Shown: positions 1 through 5,891, counted from the stretch's first letter. The stretch: DNA of 9,496 nt from Flavobacteriales bacterium UBA5871 (GCA_002432085.1 DJFN01000238.1:24985-34480); one strand, 5' to 3'. Numbers and translations: made by a program. The notes: a model not told the origin generated them from the sequence alone.

Positions 1-415
1 CAACTGGCGCACCACCAGCTGATTCGACCACGTGCTCGACATTTCGGGAATAGTTGGTGAATACTGTTTTCGGCAGGCCGATTCCTTCTTTCGACAGTAC
101 CTGTAAACAACGCAGTTTATCGCGTGAATGAACGATCCCGCGTGAGCTTACGACCGAGAAAACGCCCATCATTTCAAACTGGCGCACAACGGCCGTTCCG
201 TAGAATGTCACCGAAGCACCGATCCGCGGGATCACGGCGTCGAAATCTTCAAGATAACCCGAACCGTAGTACAACGAAGGACCTTTCTGCTCGATCTCGA
301 TATTGCACCGCAGGTGATCGATGACCTGTGCGGTGTGCCCGTGCTTTTCGGCGGCTTCGACCAGTCGCCTGGTGGAATACAGCTCGCTGTTTCGGGAAAG
401 GATGGCAATTTTCAT
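1..415 (-). CDS. rimK: Ribosomal protein S6--L-glutamate ligase RimK (partial, N-terminal 138 residues)
   Basis: The reading frame starts at the ATG whose complement is at 413-415 and is open to the left edge, so the C-terminal half is missing from the window. My translation begins MKIAILSRNSELYSTRRLVE and contains IPRIGASVTFYG (about residues 64-75) and the SRDKLRCLQVL stretch (about 98-108), which match the N-terminal and central ATP-grasp regions of RimK. RimK is a cytoplasmic ATP-dependent ligase that adds glutamate residues to the C-terminus of ribosomal protein S6; the family is normally about 290-300 residues long. The gene lies 22 bases downstream of a RimB-like protease gene on the same strand, so the two are probably co-transcribed. 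Related ATP-grasp ligases with other amino-acid substrates share this fold, so the substrate is inferred from family resemblance. Confidence 0.9.
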   Translation of the reverse strand, partial: MKIAILSRNSELYSTRRLVEAAEKHGHTAQVIDHLRCNIEIEQKGPSLYYGSGYLEDFDAVIPRIGASVTFYGTAVVRQFEMMGVFSVVSSRGIVHSRDKLRCLQVLSKEGIGLPKTVFTNYSRNVEHVVESAGGAPV

Positions 416-437
416 GTTGTATGTCGGCGTTAATGCG

Positions 438-884
438 TTATGGTTTGTTTTTCGATTCGAACCGGAACGAACAGTTCGTCAGTGAAGTATCTACGAGGAA
501 GCGCTTGTTGAGCAGTCTTCGTCCCAGTAAAACCGGGTTGCGCAGGCCGTTTCGTTCCGTCAGCGAAAATAGCGTTTCCACCGTTTCGTTGAACAGGCGA
601 ACCGAGCCTCTGATAAAAAAACGTTCTTCGGCAATGCCATTGGAGCTTTTCACTGTTTTTCGCCGGAAATCTTCAAAAGCAACGATCTGGCCGTTGTAGC
701 CTTCCACCGAAGGATCGAGGAACACCACTTCCAGTAGCTCGATATTGCCATGCTGGGCCAGTCGGATGGTTGTACAATGCAGGGAGCTCGAATAAGCGCC
801 CGTATCGATCTTCACAGGAACGTTTTCCAGCCCGAAATCCGGGAAAGAAGCTTTGTCTTTTCTGCCGATAATCCGTTTATCCAT
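438..884 (-). CDS. RimB-like retropepsin-type protease ('ATP-dependent zinc protease' family, PF05618)
   Basis: This 148-residue protein has no signal peptide or membrane segment. Residues 24-37 (VKIDTGAYSSSLHC) carry a DTGA motif like the catalytic Asp-Thr-Gly of retropepsin-like aspartic proteases (Asp27). The segment near 106-125 (FSLTERNGLRNPVLLGRRLL) matches the second conserved block of the family, ending in the hydrophobic-Gly motif LLGR. The family is commonly annotated as an ATP-dependent zinc protease, but the motif supports an aspartic protease. In Pseudomonas a homologue, RimB, is encoded with RimK and is linked to control of S6 glutamylation. Here the gene sits directly upstream of rimK with a 22-base gap, supporting the same partnership by inference. 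The start ATG at 884 gives a normal-length protein. A possible promoter lies at 907-914. Confidence 0.85.
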   Translation of the reverse strand: MDKRIIGRKDKASFPDFGLENVPVKIDTGAYSSSLHCTTIRLAQHGNIELLEVVFLDPSVEGYNGQIVAFEDFRRKTVKSSNGIAEERFFIRGSVRLFNETVETLFSLTERNGLRNPVLLGRRLLNKRFLVDTSLTNCSFRFESKNKP

Positions 885-906
885 AATTGTATGACTTCAC
901 GTGGAT

Positions 907-914
907 CGAAGGTA
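907..914 (-). promoter_or_regulatory. Possible -7 promoter box for the RimB-like protease/rimK unit
   Basis: The minus strand reads TACCTTCG, one base away from the Bacteroidota -7 consensus TAnnTTTG. It lies 22 bases upstream of the protease start codon. I see no clear TTTG/TTG -33 box at the expected distance, so this is tentative. Confidence 0.3.
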
Positions 915-985
915 ATTAAAATCTGTTGTAACTGTCGCGGAAACAGCTATCGGGTGTAAAAGAAGCAAATCCCTTAAAAAAGTTG

Positions 986-993
986 TATCTTTG
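986..993 (+). promoter_or_regulatory. -7 promoter box for rplS
   Basis: The sequence TATCTTTG, preceded by an A-rich run and GTTG, is an exact match to the Bacteroidota -7 consensus TAnnTTTG. Transcription starting a few bases downstream would give a leader of about 65-70 bases before the rplS start at 1064. The -33 region is not well matched. Confidence 0.6.
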
Positions 994-1014
994 CGTGAGA
1001 AATAGAAAATAATT

Positions 1015-1048
1015 TGCTAATATTGCACCCCCAATTATGGGTTTAGCG
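1015..1048 (+). promoter_or_regulatory. Structured 5' leader of rplS (candidate autogenous bL19 leader)
   Basis: The leader can fold into a bulged hairpin. UGCUAA (1015-1020) pairs with UUAGCG (1043-1048) with one G-U pair, and ACCC (1027-1030) pairs with GGGU (1039-1042). The 5' side has a six-base bulge (UAUUGC, 1021-1026) and the apical loop is eight bases (1031-1038). The structure ends 15 bases before the rplS start codon. Ribosomal protein genes often control themselves through such leaders, and I recall a proposed bL19 leader class in Flavobacteria but cannot check it here. The pairing is seen directly; the regulatory role is inferred. Confidence 0.45.
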
Positions 1049-1063
1049 TAGAAAATAAGAGTC

Positions 1064-1426
1064 ATGGATTTTATAAAAGAGCTTCAAAAAGAATTAGTGG
1101 AAGTGAAGGAGTTTCCTAGCTTCGGAGCCGGCGATACCGTTACTGTATCATACAAGATTAAAGAAGGAAACAAAGAGCGTATCCAGCAATTCCAGGGTGT
1201 TGTACTGCAACGTCGTGGTTCTGGTTCTACTGAAACTTTCACCGTTCGTAAAATGTCCGGAAACGTCGGAGTAGAGCGTATCTTCCCGATCTCTTCCCCG
1301 TTTGTTGACTCTATCGTAGTGAACAAGCATGGTTCCGTTCGTCGCGCACGTATCTTCTACTTCCGCGAAAGAACCGGTAAATCTGCTCGTATCAAAGAAA
1401 AAAGAAAATTCACACACGCTAATTAA
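1064..1426 (+). CDS. rplS: 50S ribosomal protein L19 (bL19)
   Basis: This 120-residue protein matches bL19 throughout: the N-terminal MDFIKELQKELVEVKEFPSF helix region, the FGAGDTVTVSYKIKEGNKER strand region, the highly conserved QQFQGVVLQRRGSG block (about 41-54), TFTVRKMSGNVGVERIFP, and the RRARIFYFRERTGKSARIKE tail. bL19 is a component of the large ribosomal subunit at the interface with the 30S subunit. Length is typical of the family (about 115-120). The gene has a TAnnTTTG promoter at 986-993, a structured leader, and its own intrinsic terminator at 1449-1480, so it appears to be a single-gene transcription unit. It is divergent from the RimB-like/rimK pair. No strong Shine-Dalgarno sequence is seen, as usual in this phylum. 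Confidence 0.97.
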   Translation: MDFIKELQKELVEVKEFPSFGAGDTVTVSYKIKEGNKERIQQFQGVVLQRRGSGSTETFTVRKMSGNVGVERIFPISSPFVDSIVVNKHGSVRRARIFYFRERTGKSARIKEKRKFTHAN

Positions 1427-1448
1427 TTTAGCAAGTGTTCCGATACTG

Positions 1449-1480
1449 AAGGCTGTTCGAAAGAGCGGCCTTTTTGTTTT
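1449..1480 (+). terminator. Intrinsic terminator of rplS
   Basis: An 8-bp stem, GGCTGTTC (1451-1458) with GAGCGGCC (1463-1470), is closed by a GAAA tetraloop, flanked by AA on the left, and followed by TTTTTGTTTT. It begins 22 bases after the rplS stop codon. A 15-base core of this hairpin (1455-1469) recurs exactly in the terminator at 7843-7879. Confidence 0.88.
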
Positions 1481-1526
1481 AGTTTGAAGTTGTATAGTTG
1501 GAAGTTCTGCACTTACAAAAAACTCT

Positions 1527-1581
1527 CTAACTTCCAACTTCTAACTTCCAACTTCTAACTTCCAACTTCTAACTTCCAACT
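1527..1581 (+). repeat. Heptad tandem repeat (CTAACTT/CCAACTT alternating, about four 14-base units)
   Basis: The 14-base unit CTAACTTCCAACTT is repeated at 1527-1540, 1541-1554, 1555-1568 and, one base short, 1569-1581. Each unit consists of two heptads that differ only at base 2 (CTAACTT, CCAACTT). A single inverted copy of the core (AGTTGGAAGTT) lies upstream at 1496-1506, so a hairpin with any unit is possible. A degenerate CTAACTAACTTT follows at 1591-1602, close to the next start codon. The repeat fills the gap between the rplS terminator and the ElyC/SanA-like gene. Confidence 0.85.
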
Positions 1582-1606
1582 CATAAACTTCTAACTAACT
1601 TTAGGT

Positions 1607-2374
1607 ATGTTTTTCTTCCTTTCGAAAGTACTGCTGATCTTCCTCTACCCGTTCACGTGGGTGCTCGCCGGATTGGGATTCGCCTTCTTCGCCAAAAGCG
1701 CCAGGTGGAAAAAACGCGGCCGGATCACTGCTATCGTTTGCATTCTGTTCTTCAGTAACACGTTCATTTACCTGGAATGCTGTCGTATGTGGGAAGTTCA
1801 CGGAACACCCGCTTCAGCGCTGAAACACCATGACGTGGCGATCGTATTGGGCGGAATGGCGGAATACAATAACGATCTGAAAGAGCTCAGTCTCCGTCGC
1901 GGCGGCGATCGTATCTGGCAGGCGATTACACTCTACAAAACGCACAAAGTTGATAAGATCCTCATCAGCGGCGACAACGGCGATCTGGTCGACAAAGGCC
2001 TGCACGAAGCCCAGCAGATGAAAAAAGTACTCGTTTCCTGGGGCATTCCGGAGAAAGACCTCATCGTTGAAACGGTTTCGAAGAACACGCATGAGAACGC
2101 CGTGGAAACAAAGAAGCTGCTCACACGCTCCTATCCGCAGTACGATTCGTTCGTACTCGTGACTTCCGGCCGACACATGCGTCGCGCGCTCGGCTGTTTC
2201 GAAGCCGAAGGTTTGAAATGCACGCCTTATTCCACCGATCTCTATACCGGCCCGAACCGCTCGTATACGTTCGATCAGTTTGTTATTCCAGATGTTTCCA
2301 CGATGAGCGACTGGAACGGTTTACTGAAAGAATGGGTCGGCTACATTACCTATTCCATCTGCGGATACATCTGA
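1607..2374 (+). CDS. ElyC/SanA/YdcF-family membrane protein (DUF218)
   Basis: This 255-residue protein has two predicted N-terminal membrane segments (about residues 4-28 and 38-56) followed by a DUF218 domain (about 76-245). Conserved blocks visible are DVAIVLGG (76-83), LISGD (119-123), SKNTHENA (158-165) and LVTSGRHMRRA (184-194). The two-membrane-segment layout and length resemble E. coli ElyC (259 residues), an inner-membrane protein linked to envelope and peptidoglycan precursor homeostasis; SanA, linked to envelope barrier function, is shorter. The biochemical activity is not firmly established, and I cannot tell which subgroup this belongs to. The gene stands alone on the plus strand, behind the rplS terminator and a heptad repeat, and meets the convergent outer-membrane protein gene 7 bases after its stop. 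Confidence 0.85.
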   Translation: MFFFLSKVLLIFLYPFTWVLAGLGFAFFAKSARWKKRGRITAIVCILFFSNTFIYLECCRMWEVHGTPASALKHHDVAIVLGGMAEYNNDLKELSLRRGGDRIWQAITLYKTHKVDKILISGDNGDLVDKGLHEAQQMKKVLVSWGIPEKDLIVETVSKNTHENAVETKKLLTRSYPQYDSFVLVTSGRHMRRALGCFEAEGLKCTPYSTDLYTGPNRSYTFDQFVIPDVSTMSDWNGLLKEWVGYITYSICGYI

Positions 2375-2381
2375 CGATTCT

Positions 2382-2924
2382 TTATTGACGTTTCGTTGAC
2401 AACTGAAATCCGAGTCCAGCCGTTACATAGAGCTGATCCAGATTCCCGGCCTTCGAAGGATCCTGCATGTGCTGGTAATTCGCTTCAGCGAAGAAATAAA
2501 AGAACCGCGAAGCATGGAATTGCGTTCCGCCGATCAATCCGATCGTTGGCTGAAGATCCGTTCCCGTTTGCGAATGCAGGCGAACACGCGCCAGTCCCAT
2601 CATATAGTATACGTACGGATTCCAGCGCTTGATCGGAAAATGACGCCCGAATCCAGCCTGTAGCTGCGTATGCGACGACAAATACTTCGCATCGCCCTGC
2701 GCATCGATGTAGCTCATGATCTCGCCGCGAAAGCTGTACTTGTCGTGGACAAAGTAATTCAGGTGACCGGCAACGTAGTTGTTCTGCACATTCCGATTGA
2801 GCATCCACGCCGGATACAGCGATGCCGTTCCCTGGAGCATTCCGTTTCGTTGTCCTTCCTGGGGCTGCTGCGCGGAAACGGTAAAAGCAAGGCAGCTGAA
2901 TAACAGGATCAGTCGCGTGACCAT
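2382..2924 (-). CDS. Small beta-barrel outer-membrane protein (second gene of the pair)
   Basis: This 180-residue protein has a clear signal peptide (about residues 1-18, cleaved before QQ in SAQQ). The rest alternates polar and hydrophobic residues in short strands separated by turns (for example YVAGHLNYFVHDKYSFRGE, VYYMMGLARVRLHS, FYFFAEANYQH), and the last strand is LYVTAGLGFQLS. This is the pattern of an 8-strand-class outer-membrane beta-barrel. No specific function is recognisable. Its start codon lies inside the 3' end of the upstream gene (16-base overlap), so translation of the two is probably coupled. The 3' end faces the ElyC/SanA-like gene with only 7 bases between stop codons and no visible terminator. 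Confidence 0.75.
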   Translation of the reverse strand: MVTRLILLFSCLAFTVSAQQPQEGQRNGMLQGTASLYPAWMLNRNVQNNYVAGHLNYFVHDKYSFRGEIMSYIDAQGDAKYLSSHTQLQAGFGRHFPIKRWNPYVYYMMGLARVRLHSQTGTDLQPTIGLIGGTQFHASRFFYFFAEANYQHMQDPSKAGNLDQLYVTAGLGFQLSTKRQ

Positions 2925-3526
2925 AGATCGACGATTTTATAGTTCAGACTCAATGTAAACAGTAGATGTCCTTCGACCGAGCCGCCTTTGTGCTCATCGA
3001 ACACGACATCGCCGCCGATAATGTGCGAATGGACTTCCGTTCCGAGATGGATCATGTACTGTGAGCTTAAGCTCAGATCAAAGCGGTCCGTAAGACGAAA
3101 ATGCGTTCCGATACCGGCTTGCACAGCGCTGCTCCAGCGATCGATCGAATTGGAACGGTTGCTCAGGTCGACGTGTTTCGTGTAATCGAAGCAATGACCG
3201 GCGAGCACATACGGCATCATAAATCCTTCGTTCTTCAGCGGATAGTACATCACGCTCCAGCCGATGTGGTAATCCGCTCGTCGGGTGTAATCGTTGGTTG
3301 CAGGCAGGTAATCGGCAAACCACTCCGTATTGATGTGATCGGATAAACGAAGGCGAAATTGCCCGCCGATTCCCAGTGCAGATCGCTCGTTACCGTGGTT
3401 GAAAGCGCTCAGTGTAGTGCGTTGTCCGAGGGAAAACGTTCCGCCGGGTCCGCCTTTCAGGTTCAGGGGTTGTGCCCACGTTCCGATCGATACGACCGAA
3501 AACAGGACGAGTAGTAACTTATTCAT
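2909..3526 (-). CDS. Small beta-barrel outer-membrane protein (first gene of the pair)
   Basis: This 205-residue protein starts with a signal peptide (MNKLLLVLFSVVSIGTWAQ, cleavage around residues 18-19) and continues with amphipathic strands such as SALGIGGQFRLRLSDHINTE, YHIGWSVMYYPL, MMPYVLAGHCFDY, SAVQAGIGTHFRLTDRFDLS and LLFTLSLNYK, typical of a porin-fold or OmpA-like transmembrane barrel without a periplasmic domain. No ligand or function is recognisable. The last residues (IVDLWSRD) follow the probable final strand and are encoded where the next gene begins. The two barrel proteins are likely co-expressed, but they show no obvious sequence identity, so recent duplication is not supported. 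I found no convincing promoter box upstream. Confidence 0.78.
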   Translation of the reverse strand: MNKLLLVLFSVVSIGTWAQPLNLKGGPGGTFSLGQRTTLSAFNHGNERSALGIGGQFRLRLSDHINTEWFADYLPATNDYTRRADYHIGWSVMYYPLKNEGFMMPYVLAGHCFDYTKHVDLSNRSNSIDRWSSAVQAGIGTHFRLTDRFDLSLSSQYMIHLGTEVHSHIIGGDVVFDEHKGGSVEGHLLFTLSLNYKIVDLWSRD

Positions 3527-3650
3527 GATCGTGTTTTTTTAGACGACAGCTCAGCAGGCTTTTACCCCTATCCGGTCGGTAAAAATAATTTGTGACCGTG
3601 TCTCTTTTTTTATTCAACGTGCAAATAACGCATTGTAGTGACTCAAGTAT

Positions 3651-3681
3651 AAAAAAAATGCCGGAACGAATCCCGGCATTT
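3651..3681 (-). terminator. Intrinsic terminator of fabI
   Basis: On the minus strand AAATGCCGG pairs perfectly with CCGGCATTT (arms at 3673-3681 and 3656-3664, 8-base loop) and is followed by a run of U from the A tract at 3651-3658. It begins 18 bases after the fabI stop codon. Confidence 0.88.
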
Positions 3682-3699
3682 CAGTATTGGATGTATGTC

Positions 3700-4512
3700 T
3701 TACTGGATTCCCAGCTTATTCATCACTTCGTTGCTCACGCCTGTAGAAGAGTAACCTCCGTCGTGGAACAGGTTCTGCATCGTTACCATGCGGGTCAGGT
3801 CCGAGAACAGCGTAATGCAGTAGTTCGCACAATCTTCGGCGCTTGCGTTTCCGAGCGGTGCAATGGAATCAGCGTAATCGTAGAAATCGCCGAAGCCTTT
3901 GATTCCCGTTCCTGCCGTTGTTTTCGTAGGCGACTGGGAAACGGTGTTCACGCGCACTTTTTTCTCCACACCGTAGTGGTAACCGAAGCTGCGTGCAATG
4001 GATTCCAGCATCGCTTTGATATCGGCCATATCGGTGTAGAACGGATACGTACGTTGTGCCGCCATGTATGTCAGCGCCACTACACTTCCCCATTCGTTGA
4101 TCGCATCGAGCTTTTTCGCAACGGCCAGCATTTTGTGCAAAGACATCGCCGAAACATCCACTCCTTTCGCGAAGTAATCGTAGTTGGATTCCGTGTAAGG
4201 AATGTTCTTGCGGATGTTCACGCTCATCCCGATGGAATGGAGCACGAAATCGATCTTTCCGCCCAGAATTTCCTGCGCTTGAGTATAAAGGTTTGTCAGG
4301 TCTTCGACGCTGGTTGCATCAGCAGGGATAATCTGCGAATTCGTTTTCTCAGCCAGTGCATTGATTTCTCCCATACGCATCGCGATAGGAGCATTGGTAA
4401 GTACGAACGTAGCGCCGTGCTCATGAGCTTTTTCGGCAACTTTCCAGGCAATGGAGTTCGCATCCAGCGCACCGGTAATGATTCCGCGTTTTCCTTCTAA
4501 TAGTTTTGACAT
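3700..4512 (-). CDS. fabI: Enoyl-[acyl-carrier-protein] reductase (NADH) FabI
   Basis: FabI catalyses the last reduction step of each cycle of type II fatty acid synthesis in the cytoplasm. The 270-residue protein has the family's modified nucleotide-binding motif GIITGALDANSIAWKVAE (10-27), LHSIGMS (91-97) near the cofactor and triclosan site, and catalytic residues Tyr149 (LTY), Tyr159 and Lys166 in the Y-X6-K pattern YTDMADIK. VNTVSQSPTKT (189-199) matches the substrate-loop region. I chose the ATG at 4512 (MSKLLEGKRG) over an in-frame ATG at 4563. Family members begin here, the 17 extra residues are not FabI-like, and an exact TAnnTTTG promoter box overlaps the extension. It appears to be a single-gene unit with its own promoter and terminator. 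Confidence 0.96.
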   Translation of the reverse strand: MSKLLEGKRGIITGALDANSIAWKVAEKAHEHGATFVLTNAPIAMRMGEINALAEKTNSQIIPADATSVEDLTNLYTQAQEILGGKIDFVLHSIGMSVNIRKNIPYTESNYDYFAKGVDVSAMSLHKMLAVAKKLDAINEWGSVVALTYMAAQRTYPFYTDMADIKAMLESIARSFGYHYGVEKKVRVNTVSQSPTKTTAGTGIKGFGDFYDYADSIAPLGNASAEDCANYCITLFSDLTRMVTMQNLFHDGGYSSTGVSNEVMNKLGIQ

Positions 4513-4529
4513 CTCGATTGGATTTGGGA

Positions 4530-4565
4530 CAAATGTATCATTTTTTTCGGTCTCTGAATTCAAAA
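4530..4565 (-). promoter_or_regulatory. Promoter of fabI
   Basis: The minus strand carries TTTTG (4561-4565), 23 bases, then TACATTTG (4530-4537). This fits the Flavobacterium-type TTG / TAnnTTTG promoter at the upper end of the usual spacing. Transcription would start only about 10 bases before the ATG at 4512, which supports that start over the one at 4563. Confidence 0.6.
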
Positions 4566-4586
4566 GAATGAATCGGTTTCCCCCGC

Positions 4587-4663
4587 TGGAGGGGGATTAA
4601 GGGGGAGGATGTTTCAAAGGCAAATTTCGTTGCCACCCTCCTCAATCCTCCCTCAAGGGAGGA
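4587..4663 (+). repeat. GC-rich palindromic intergenic repeat
   Basis: Two G-rich/C-rich arms (about 4587-4608 and 4635-4663) form an imperfect long inverted repeat; GGATTGAGGAGGG, the reverse complement of part of the right arm, resembles GGATTAAGGGGGAGG on the left. Each side also has its own small hairpin: CCCCC/GGGGG around 4580-4595 and a perfect CCTCCCT-CA-AGGGAGG at 4648-4663. It sits between the fabI promoter and the stop codon of the hydrolase gene. It looks like a dispersed REP-like element and could also act as a 3' stem-loop for the hydrolase transcript. No U-tract is present. Confidence 0.6.
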
Positions 4664-4671
4664 CGCACAAA

Positions 4672-5436
4672 TCAGACTTCGAAATATTGTCCGTCATACG
4701 CTACACGCACATGCGCCGGCAATTCCCGCTCGATTTCTTCATGCGTGCCGAATAAGTGCGAAATGTGCGTCAGGTAAGCCTGCTCCGCTCCTACCGCTTC
4801 GATGAACTCGAGTGCTTCGTCGAGATTGAAATGCGACAAATGCGGCTCTTTTCGGAGCGCGTTTACGATGAGGATTTTCACGCCTTTCAGCTTGGCGATT
4901 TCGATTTCCGAAACGGTTTTTGCATCGGTCACGTAGGCAAAGTCGCCGAAACGGAAGCCCAGCACCGGCATCAGGTAATGCATCACTTCTACCGGCTCGA
5001 CATACAGATGTCCTTCCACAACGAACGGCTCTTTCGTAATGCGATTGATGTTAAGCTGTGGAATGCCGGGATATTTGTCTTCTTCGAAAGCGTACTGGTA
5101 TTCACGGCGCAACGCTTCTTCGACCCGCGCGGTACAGTAGATCTCCATATCGCGGTCTTCGATGAAGTTGAACGCGCGCACATCGTCGAGACCAGCCACG
5201 TTGTCCTTGTGCTCGTGCGTGAAGAGAATCGCCCGCAACGATTTGACTTTCGATCGCAGCATCTGCTGACGAAAATCCGGTCCGGCGTCGATCACGTAAT
5301 TGTGTCCTTCGTGCTCGATGAGAATGGAACAGCGCAAACGGTCATCGCGCTTGTCTGCGGATGTACACACATGGCAAGCACAGGCAATTACGGGAATTCC
5401 CTGCGATGTTCCGGAACCAAGGACGGTAATCTTCAC
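4672..5436 (-). CDS. PhnP-like metallo-beta-lactamase-fold hydrolase (probable phosphodiesterase), GTG start
   Basis: This 254-residue protein begins MKITVLGSGTSQGIPVIACA, the standard opening of the PhnP/RNase Z-like branch of metallo-beta-lactamase-fold hydrolases. It has the extra cysteine motif C19-x-C21-x-x-C24 that binds a structural zinc in PhnP. The metal motif is H74-E-H76-K-D78-N79, where the family normally has HxHxDH. Other likely ligands are His153, Asp171 and the C-terminal His224/His227 block (LTHISHLFGTHEE). Members cleave phosphodiesters such as cyclic nucleotide or phosphonate intermediates; the substrate here is unknown and no phosphonate genes are nearby. The start is GTG at 5436: a TGA immediately precedes it in frame, and the family N-terminus begins exactly there. 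It lies 28 bases downstream of the DUF423 gene, probably in one operon. Confidence 0.85.
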   Translation of the reverse strand: MKITVLGSGTSQGIPVIACACHVCTSADKRDDRLRCSILIEHEGHNYVIDAGPDFRQQMLRSKVKSLRAILFTHEHKDNVAGLDDVRAFNFIEDRDMEIYCTARVEEALRREYQYAFEEDKYPGIPQLNINRITKEPFVVEGHLYVEPVEVMHYLMPVLGFRFGDFAYVTDAKTVSEIEIAKLKGVKILIVNALRKEPHLSHFNLDEALEFIEAVGAEQAYLTHISHLFGTHEEIERELPAHVRVAYDGQYFEV

Positions 5437-5464
5437 TCAGGCGCTTTTTCCGAAAATACTAAAA

Positions 5465-5854
5465 TTAACGTTTGCGGCTAACGCCCAGCAGCAGGATGGT
5501 CCAGCCAACGATCATCAGCAAACCGCCGATCGGTGTAACCGGCCCGAAGAATTTCAGGAAAGGCATTCCGGCAGCTTCTTTCAATGTCAGCAGGTAAATC
5601 GAGCCTGAGAAGAAAAGCACGCCCGTAAGCAACAAACGAAAGCTCCATTTCGGATCGAGGGAAAAATGACGTGCGATAAACGGTACGATCAGGAAAGCGA
5701 TAGCATGGATCAGCTGGTAACGAACGCCGGTTTCAAAAGCAGCCAGTTTGTCTTTGTCGGTTACGATGTCTTTCAATGCGTGTGCACCGAAAGCGCCCAG
5801 GATGATGCCCGTAATGAGCAACACCAGCCCGGTAATGATCCATTTTCTTTCCAT
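5465..5854 (-). CDS. DUF423 family membrane protein (YgdD-like)
   Basis: This 129-residue integral membrane protein has four hydrophobic segments (about 6-26, 46-61, 71-90 and 104-124). It carries the signature start GLVLLITGIILGAFGAHALK and the conserved ETGVRYQLIHAIAF block (about 41-54) and FFSGSIYLLTL (about 81-91), which identify DUF423 (PF04241). Length is typical of the family (about 120-130). Its function is not established. It is the first gene of a probable two-gene unit with the PhnP-like hydrolase. An exact TAnnTTTG box ends only 4 bases before the ATG, so the mRNA may be leaderless or nearly so. Confidence 0.9.
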   Translation of the reverse strand: MERKWIITGLVLLITGIILGAFGAHALKDIVTDKDKLAAFETGVRYQLIHAIAFLIVPFIARHFSLDPKWSFRLLLTGVLFFSGSIYLLTLKEAAGMPFLKFFGPVTPIGGLLMIVGWTILLLGVSRKR

Positions 5855-5858
5855 ATAT

Positions 5859-5866
5859 CAAAGGTA
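5859..5866 (-). promoter_or_regulatory. -7 promoter box for the DUF423 / hydrolase unit
   Basis: The minus strand reads TACCTTTG, an exact TAnnTTTG match, followed by ATAT and then the ATG. No good -33 box is seen at the usual distance. If active, the transcript begins at or next to the start codon. Confidence 0.45.
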
Positions 5867-5891
5867 GAAAAGGATTTCAAGAACTGTTCCG

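Noticed and set aside
1527..1581. CRISPR array
   Set aside because: The units are contiguous 14-base tandem repeats with no spacers, and no cas gene is present.
3592..4500. A 302-codon open frame on the plus strand across fabI
   Set aside because: It is the antisense of fabI, has low-complexity His/Arg/Val-rich composition and no family resemblance, and fabI is unmistakable on the other strand.
4513..4563. Longer FabI with a 17-residue N-terminal extension starting at the ATG at 4563
   Set aside because: The extension is not FabI-like, the family start MSKLLEGKRG is at 4512, and an exact promoter box lies within the extension.
4756..5481. A 241-codon open frame on the plus strand across the hydrolase gene
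   Set aside because: It is antisense to a well-conserved metallo-beta-lactamase-fold gene and shows no motif of its own.
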